Of a DNA stretch of 64,000 nt, positions 58,900 through 64,000 are shown in pieces. A model generated the notes under the pieces. The model worked only from the letters and a program-made list of their open reading frames with translations, did not search any database and was not told where the DNA came from. The position numbers and the translations under genes are program-made. Location: NCBI RefSeq assembly GCF_014851865.1, contig NZ_JACVAM010000005.1, positions 248,001 to 312,000 of the forward strand, given 5' to 3'. Origin of the DNA: Pseudomonas sp. PDM16 (GTDB lineage: Bacteria > Pseudomonadota > Gammaproteobacteria > Pseudomonadales > Pseudomonadaceae). Numbering within the stretch: the first letter of the stretch is position 1; each line of letters opens with the position of its first letter.

Positions 58900-59529
58900 A
58901 TGTCGAAAGGAAATGCGAGCGAGCGCTCATACAGAGGCATCTCCCCGGAGCAGCGCATCAAGGTGCGTCGTGAAGCGTTTCTCCAGGCCGGCATCCGTCT
59001 TTTCGGAACGACGGGCTACCGTGCGACGACGGTTCGCGATCTGTGCGCAGAGGCCAAACTGACCGATCGTTACTTCTACGAATCCTTCTCGGGAACCGAG
59101 GATCTGCTGGCTGCGGCATACACCTCGATCATGGGGGAGATCGAACAGGCGCTCAGTCGGCAGATCCAGCACGCGGGGGCCGACACCGATCGACACCAGG
59201 TGCTGGAGACATTTATCCGCGCGATGCGTGAGCCGACCGTGGCGAGAATCGTCCTGTTCGAAGTCCTCGGTGTCAGCGAGCGCATCGACAATCTCTACCA
59301 GCAGAACAATCTGCGTTTCTGCAACCTGCTGCTGAGCGGGCTGAGTCGCCTCTACGGCGGATTGAAGCCCGTTTCATCGGAGTTGTACGTGTGTATGGGA
59401 ATCATAGGGGCCATCAACCAGATGGCCGTCTGCTGGTACCTGAGCGGTTACCGCGATCCCATCGAGGTGCTTGTGGAGAGCGCTGAACAGGTGATCATGG
59501 GTTGTTCTCTAGGGATCGACCCAGGCTGA
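58900..59529 (+). CDS. TetR family transcriptional regulator
   Basis: The 209-residue product has an N-terminal TetR helix-turn-helix (about 17-70: ILFGTTGYRATTVRDLCAEAKLT-like helices, then DRYFYESFSGTEDLL) and a helical ligand-binding C-terminus. ATG 58900 is preceded by GGAG with six-base spacing; the ATG at 58876 lacks a site. It is divergent from the DUF1302-DUF1329-esterase unit and is its probable local regulator, by position. Confidence 0.92.
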   Translation: MSKGNASERSYRGISPEQRIKVRREAFLQAGIRLFGTTGYRATTVRDLCAEAKLTDRYFYESFSGTEDLLAAAYTSIMGEIEQALSRQIQHAGADTDRHQVLETFIRAMREPTVARIVLFEVLGVSERIDNLYQQNNLRFCNLLLSGLSRLYGGLKPVSSELYVCMGIIGAINQMAVCWYLSGYRDPIEVLVESAEQVIMGCSLGIDPG

Positions 59530-59659
59530 GATGCAGGTTCCGCGCATCTCCAAGCCAAGGCAGGTGGTGGATGATCATGTAAGCCAGACGCTATGTTCTT
59601 CGTCGGAAAAAATTGATTCCATATTGATATCACCGCTTCGCTCCTATACCCTTTATTCA

Positions 59660-59685
59660 CTATCGCTTTAATGCTTATGCGATAG
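59660..59685. repeat. Inverted repeat upstream of the small secreted protein gene
   Basis: CTATCGC (59660-59666) and GCGATAG (59679-59685) are perfect seven-base arms with a 12-base spacer, about 60 bases before the gene at 59747. It could be an operator or an RNA hairpin. The surrounding 59530-59746 stretch is AT-rich and holds no other clear feature. Confidence 0.4.
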
Positions 59686-59746
59686 ATGTTCTACGGATGG
59701 ACTATTCCCCGCTTCGATAGGCCGTCTTTACCGTAGAGCAGTCGGT

Positions 59747-60046
59747 ATGTATTCCAAACCAATCCTCGTCATTGCTGCGTCGTTCGCGCTGATGTCCACC
59801 CTGTCCGGTGTGGCTCGTGCTGGAGAGTCGAGCGCGCAGCTGGCCGTCAGCCTGACCATCGTCAAGAGCTGCGAGGTCGTGAGCGAGCCCTCTGCCCGCG
59901 CGATTCAGGTCAGCAGCCATGGCTGCGAAAGTGCGGCGTTCCGCCTGCAGGAAGAGAGTGGTGCGGTGCTGACCACCGAGGTGGTACGGGGCCGGACCGT
60001 TGCCGAGCCGGACTCCGCTAGCAAACGCCTCGTCGTCTACTGGTAA
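59747..60046 (+). CDS. Small secreted protein, possible reduced SCPU-like subunit
   Basis: The 99-residue product has a signal peptide (about 1-25, ending ARA) and a short beta-rich body. The start of the mature part, QLAVSLTIVKSCEV, and a second Cys about 20 residues later resemble the first strands of spore-coat-U-type fimbrial subunits, but the rest of that fold is missing. It ends four bases from the tip-adhesin gene of the usher operon on the other strand. The ribosome-binding site is weak. Confidence 0.6.
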   Translation: MYSKPILVIAASFALMSTLSGVARAGESSAQLAVSLTIVKSCEVVSEPSARAIQVSSHGCESAAFRLQEESGAVLTTEVVRGRTVAEPDSASKRLVVYW

Positions 60047-60050
60047 CCGA

Positions 60051-61022
60051 TCAGTAGTTGATGATCAGCAGCACATTGTCGATATAGGTGCCAGCCGGTG
60101 TATTGGGCTGGCCAGGGTCGATGATCGCCTGGTAGGTGAAGCTCTGCGCGTTACCCGTTCCAGCAGCGCTCAGCGGTGTGGCTGCGTTCCATACGGTAGT
60201 GCCGTTCGGTCGGTACAGGTGGTAGCGCAGGTACTGCCCGCTGTTGGCCATTCGGCGCCAGGGCGAGGAGAAGTTCTGACCGTTGTCGAAGCTGATGGTG
60301 AATCCCTCGGTGTTGGTGCATGTTACCGATACGGACTGGGTCTGAGCCGTGAACTGGCTGATCAAGGCGTGCGCCCCGAAATTGACTGCCGGAGCGCTGT
60401 TTATCAGGCAGGCCTTGGTGACTACCAGTGTGATGTTCACGGTCGCCAGCGAGCCGCTGCCCCAGTTGGTCGGTGCCCCACAGATGCCGAGAGGGCAGGT
60501 CTGGGTCACTCCCGGGCTGCGTGCCCATGAGCACAGGTTGATGGCCCCGATGGTACAGATGGCCCAGTCCCAGCGGAGGACGACGCTGGCCGTGTAGGTG
60601 CCGGCAGGTACGTTTGGCCCCAGATCCGTGCGGAAGTACAGGGCGATGGCCGATGATGTCGCTCCGAGTGTCAGCAGGCTGACGTTGCCGAGTTGCTGCG
60701 GCTGGCCGCTCAGCAGTGGCTGGGCGAAGCCGGTGTCCTGGTAGATCCGGAACGGTACCTGATTGCCATTGCCATCGGACAGAACCAGCGGGCTGGTGCT
60801 GTTGAGGGTGACTCTCACATAGGCAGCGCTAAGGAGTGTCAGCACGCCAGGGCAGGATAGCCCGGCTCCTGCGGTGGCCTGTTGCTGAAGCGTACGCAGG
60901 CTCAGGGAGTTGGTGTTGCCCAGGCTGACCGCGGCGGTGTAGGTATTGCAGGGTAGCGCCTGAGTGGAGACCAGTAGTGTGCACAGCGCCAGGAGCACCG
61001 TCCTCAGCCAGTTGCCAGTCAT
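60051..61022 (-). CDS. Csu/CupE-type tip adhesin with two SCPU domains
   Basis: The 323-residue product has a signal peptide (about 1-23) and two spore-coat-U (SCPU) domains: one at about 25-185, one at about 195-323 with NITLVVTKACLINSAPAVNFGAH and a C-terminal GTYIDNVLLIINY strand. This is the CsuE/CupE6 architecture of the fimbrial tip. The gene overlaps the usher stop as ATGA. Confidence 0.88.
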   Translation of the reverse strand: MTGNWLRTVLLALCTLLVSTQALPCNTYTAAVSLGNTNSLSLRTLQQQATAGAGLSCPGVLTLLSAAYVRVTLNSTSPLVLSDGNGNQVPFRIYQDTGFAQPLLSGQPQQLGNVSLLTLGATSSAIALYFRTDLGPNVPAGTYTASVVLRWDWAICTIGAINLCSWARSPGVTQTCPLGICGAPTNWGSGSLATVNITLVVTKACLINSAPAVNFGAHALISQFTAQTQSVSVTCTNTEGFTISFDNGQNFSSPWRRMANSGQYLRYHLYRPNGTTVWNAATPLSAAGTGNAQSFTYQAIIDPGQPNTPAGTYIDNVLLIINY

Positions 61023-63358
61023 GGTCTCGCGCTCTCCACCAGGCAGGGCACGGGACCGATCAGGGCCATCTCCAGCGCGGCCGGATCCAGCGCGAATCTA
61101 CTGATACAGGCCTCGCCCTTGCCGAGATGAACCTCCAGCAGATTGTCCGCCGCCAATCCCTCCAGGTAGACCTGGCCATCCCAGCCGACGTAGGTCTTCT
61201 GACCCGATGGGTGATGGATGACCGAGGCTCCGCGTGGCAGCACGTTGCCGTCGACATCCACGAGGCTGATGCTGGCGGCCAGGCTTCGCTTCAGATCGAA
61301 CTGCAATAGGGCGCCGCTGCCCTCATGCACGGCAATCTGGCGCTGGGTCTCGCCGCTGTGTACGTTGCTGGGCAGCCCGAGCGGGTCGATTTCGTATTGG
61401 CCGGGGTAGTACGAAGGCACCCAGGGTACGAGCAGGTAGCCATTTTCATCGGTCTGGCCGAGCAGTTGGTGTTCGAAATGCACCGGTACTTGTGGATATC
61501 CCCCTGTGCTGACCACCACGAAAGCGTCGTCGATCCTGTTGCTGGCGAACACCTGCCCCTGCATCGCTACCAGCGAGCCACTGACGCCACCCCAGTGGGT
61601 GGTGACACTGCCGTCGCGATAGGCACCGGCCTGCAGCTGCGCCTTGGCGGTACGCCAGGTAACGTCCGCCTGGCGGTACTCCTCCTCACCACTCGCGTAG
61701 CCCAGGTTCCAGCCGATTCCGCCCTGGCTGGGGGGGCTATGGCTGTAGTTGACTCGGGCGCGCTGCTCGCCATTGCTATTGCGCTCGACGCCGACGGCTA
61801 CGGTGGACAGCAGGTCGAAGGGAATTACCAGCTGCGCCTGAGCCGAATAACCGGACTCGCCGATCTGCCGGTTGAATGATACGTACAGGCTGCTGCTCCC
61901 CTTGAGGCTTCTGGACCATGACAGGTTGATCAAACGGGTACGCGTGCCGTCATGTTCTTCATTGGCGAAGTAGCCGATGCCGAAGGAGCCCAGCCGCTCA
62001 GGGCTGACGCTGAGGGTGAGTTGGTCGCTGCGCTTGGTCAGCTGGCTCAAGGCTCCGCCTTCCTCGAGCGTGCTGACCAGGCTAAGGTCGGCGTAATCCT
62101 CGGTACGTTCGATGCGCTGCGCGGTAATGCCGAAGCGCCTGGAATAGTAGCTGTAGCCCAGGCTGTACTGCCTTCCGTTGCCGAGTCCCTGGCTTTGGCT
62201 GACAGAGGTGGTGAGCGTGCCCAGCATGCCCAGGCCGAAGGTGCCGCCGATACCACCCAGCTGCAGGTCGTCGCCGATTTCCGCATGACCTTCCAGAGTG
62301 AGCCGATCGGTTATGCCATAGCGCAGCGATCCACTACCGGCCAGGCTGCCGTAGGAGAAGTTCTCCATGCCGTACTCCCTGCGCAGCTTGCCGGCCGAGA
62401 GCGAGTAGTCGAACAGCCCTTTGCGGAGCAGCGTGTCGGTTACGTAGAACGGTACGGTGGTGGTTACCTGGCGGCCCAGGGCGTCGGTAGTGACCAGTGT
62501 CGCGGTGCCGGCACCGCTGATGTACGGGACGGTGTTTAGCGTGAAGGGTCCAGGGCGCAGTATCTCGCTGCCCACTCGTGAGTTATCGATGAACAGATCC
62601 AGCGTGCTGGGGACTGTGGCGTCACCATCGAACTGGGGCAGGGGGTAGGTGATCAGGTCGGGGCGCAGAGCGAAGTTGCGTGCAATCTGCAGTCCGCCAA
62701 TGCGCACGGCGCGGCTCCAGGTCAACGCATCCGTCACCAGGTCGCCTCCGCCGTAGCTGGTCAGCTCATCCTGGCGGTTGAAGCGCCAGCTGGTGTCATA
62801 GCGAATGTAACCATCATGGTACGCGGTGTCGCCGAAGCTGTGCCGATACACCCCGGTGTTGGAGAAGACCCCGAAACCATCGAAAACCCGCTGCTCCAGC
62901 CATGTATTGGCGTAGTGGGCTCCATTGTCGCTATCGCTGTAATACAGGTCGTAGTTGAACAGTGCACCGAGCGAGCTCTGTGCGGGCAGAGAGTCAATGG
63001 TACGGGACGTTCCGAACTGCTGGCGGGGAAGCCACTCGCTCGGCAGCGTGAGATGCAGTTGCTGGCTGTCCTGCCGGTACTCGTTGATCAACCCGGCGAT
63101 CGAGTCGAGCGCCACCCAAGGGTCTCCGCTGGCCTCCAGAGGCACGCCCACGGCTACCAGCTCGCCGCGCTCCATATATAGGTGCCCGCGCAGAGACTGC
63201 ACCTGCAGTACCTTGCCGCTCGGCAGCTCGTTCACCACCAGCTCCAGATAGAGCTGATCGGCTGCCTCCAGCTCTTCCTGGGACGCCGCCTGGAGTGGGA
63301 GCACGAACAGCGCTGCCCAGAGGACGAGGCAGTGCAGCCAGCTACTGGCGCGGAATAT
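61019..63358 (-). CDS. Csu/CupE-type fimbrial usher, start codon unclear
   Basis: Outer-membrane usher that threads chaperone-bound subunits. About 779 residues: signal-like FRASSWLHCLVLWAALFVLP followed by LQAAS, N-terminal domain, barrel with plug (RVGSEILRPGPFTLNTVPYIS), and C-terminal domains ending LDPAALEMALIGPVPCLVE. No ATG, GTG or TTG occurs in frame next to the signal peptide. ATA at 63358-63356 is where an ATG would be expected; CTG 63337 is another option. The nearest GTG upstream is about 100 bases inside the chaperone gene, the nearest downstream (63304) removes most of the signal peptide. Confidence 0.85.
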   Translation of the reverse strand: MFRASSWLHCLVLWAALFVLPLQAASQEELEAADQLYLELVVNELPSGKVLQVQSLRGHLYMERGELVAVGVPLEASGDPWVALDSIAGLINEYRQDSQQLHLTLPSEWLPRQQFGTSRTIDSLPAQSSLGALFNYDLYYSDSDNGAHYANTWLEQRVFDGFGVFSNTGVYRHSFGDTAYHDGYIRYDTSWRFNRQDELTSYGGGDLVTDALTWSRAVRIGGLQIARNFALRPDLITYPLPQFDGDATVPSTLDLFIDNSRVGSEILRPGPFTLNTVPYISGAGTATLVTTDALGRQVTTTVPFYVTDTLLRKGLFDYSLSAGKLRREYGMENFSYGSLAGSGSLRYGITDRLTLEGHAEIGDDLQLGGIGGTFGLGMLGTLTTSVSQSQGLGNGRQYSLGYSYYSRRFGITAQRIERTEDYADLSLVSTLEEGGALSQLTKRSDQLTLSVSPERLGSFGIGYFANEEHDGTRTRLINLSWSRSLKGSSSLYVSFNRQIGESGYSAQAQLVIPFDLLSTVAVGVERNSNGEQRARVNYSHSPPSQGGIGWNLGYASGEEEYRQADVTWRTAKAQLQAGAYRDGSVTTHWGGVSGSLVAMQGQVFASNRIDDAFVVVSTGGYPQVPVHFEHQLLGQTDENGYLLVPWVPSYYPGQYEIDPLGLPSNVHSGETQRQIAVHEGSGALLQFDLKRSLAASISLVDVDGNVLPRGASVIHHPSGQKTYVGWDGQVYLEGLAADNLLEVHLGKGEACISRFALDPAALEMALIGPVPCLVESARP

Positions 63359-64000
63359 CCTGCAGTTCTTGCCATTCGTTGATCCGTGCCTGCAGGCGAC
63401 CCTGCTCAGGTGCAGCGGGAGGGAGCTGCCAGCGCATCTCGGCACCGGGGAGCACGTAGCCGAGCAGACCCTGAGCGAGGCTGAATGTGTTGGCTCCATG
63501 GTGCAGGCTGACTTGCGACAGCCGTGCATGGGCCGGACCTCTGTTCTGGATAAGGAGAAAGCGCTGGCCGTTCTGTGCTTCGATCCGGTAACGCAGCTGG
63601 GGCGCGAGTCCTTGGCCCTTGTGCGACGCGTCATCGATGCCATCGTCCAGGTAGGCCCCATTGCCAAGGACGAAAAGCGGGACCGAATAACGCATCTGGA
63701 ACTGCACACCGAGCTGTGGGGGCCGTTCGGAAGGAGGCAGGACCTCGTCCACCAGTACCCGATAGCTCTGCGAGGCGCCCGGTGGCGGTGATTGCAGGTT
63801 GACCAGGCGTACCAGCTGCCGTTTGCCTGGTTGCAATGTGGTCATTGGCGGACTGCCAACCACCTGCTTCTGCGGAATCAGCTGGTCCTCGAAGCCCGTC
63901 TGTTGCCAGGCCAGCACGCGTATCTGCAGGTCCACCGGGGCTGCTCCGCGATTTTCCAGCCACAGCGCCACGGCTTTCTGATCGGCCTCGATCAGAGGGT
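63342..64000 (-). CDS. Csu/CupE-type periplasmic chaperone (5' end outside window)
   Basis: The frame is open to base 64000, giving 218 residues of the PapD-like chaperone. The N-terminal immunoglobulin-like domain has VALWLENRGAAPVDLQIRV, the donor strand G1 region is RYSVPLFVLGNG and the C-terminal domain holds LIQNRGPAHARLSQVSLH. It stops 17 bases into the usher reading frame as placed here. The subunit genes expected upstream lie outside the window. Confidence 0.9.
   Translation of the reverse strand, partial: PLIEADQKAVALWLENRGAAPVDLQIRVLAWQQTGFEDQLIPQKQVVGSPPMTTLQPGKRQLVRLVNLQSPPPGASQSYRVLVDEVLPPSERPPQLGVQFQMRYSVPLFVLGNGAYLDDGIDDASHKGQGLAPQLRYRIEAQNGQRFLLIQNRGPAHARLSQVSLHHGANTFSLAQGLLGYVLPGAEMRWQLPPAAPEQGRLQARINEWQELQDIPRQ

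Noticed and set aside
1..64000. Search by eye for tRNA, rRNA, CRISPR arrays, insertion sequences and phage genes
   Set aside because: None found. Genes are tightly packed, and the only clear repeat is the one within cheA.

Overview
The window is a high-GC Gammaproteobacterial chromosome segment that reads as Pseudomonas (sensu lato). The evidence is protein similarity recalled from memory: FleQ, FleN, FlhF, CheY and FliG look nearly identical to their P. aeruginosa counterparts, and the fliC-flaG-fliD-fliS-fleQ-fleSR-fliEFGHIJ order is the Pseudomonas polar-flagellum order. In P. aeruginosa PAO1 this region is split in two; here the fliEFGHIJ block runs straight into hsbA-hsbR-hptB and fliK, as I recall for P. 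putida/fluorescens-type genomes. The species cannot be fixed from the sequence.

Layout. (1) 1-8.4 kb: 3' end of flagellin, flaG, fliD, two fliS paralogues, a FliT-like gene, then the regulators fleQ, fleS and fleR. (2) 8.5-14.3 kb: fliEFGHIJ (basal body, switch, export ATPase). (3) 14.4-18.1 kb: hsbA-hsbR-hptB (HptB phosphorelay output) and fliK. (4) 18.3-28.1 kb: fliLMNOPQR, flhB, a Cu/Zn superoxide dismutase on the opposite strand, flhA, flhF. (5) 28.2-38.8 kb: fleN, fliA, cheY, cheZ, cheA, cheB, motC, motD, a ParA-type ATPase, a ParP-like CheW-domain protein, cheW and a DUF2802 gene. (6) 38.9-41.3 kb: a rhodanese-like gene, and on the minus strand a FliK-like gene coupled to a stand-alone FlhB C-terminal domain. 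(7) 41.4-48.6 kb: ccmABCDEFGHI cytochrome c maturation operon plus a small lipoprotein. (8) 48.7-54.1 kb: accessory genes (pirin, OsmC, a soluble chemoreceptor, a solute-binding protein, a secreted amidohydrolase, a DUF3859 protein). (9) 54.1-59.5 kb: esterase, DUF1329 and DUF1302 operon divergent from a TetR regulator. (10) 59.7-64.0 kb: a Csu/CupE-type chaperone-usher fimbrial operon running off the right edge, facing a small secreted protein.

How it works together. sigma-54 (-24/-12) promoter candidates sit before fliD, fleS, fliE, fliK, fliL and flhA, consistent with control by the FleQ activator. sigma-28 (FliA) candidates sit before the second fliS, inside the end of cheZ before cheA, and before the parP-like gene, consistent with late expression of filament chaperones and chemotaxis. 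FlhF, FleN and the ParA/ParP pair supply polar placement and number control. An almost perfect -24/-12 site also lies before the soluble chemoreceptor at 51.4 kb, tying it to the same regulon.

No tRNA, rRNA, CRISPR array, insertion sequence or phage gene was seen. No gene-free stretch exceeds 300 bases; the longest is the 58650-58899 divergent promoter region.
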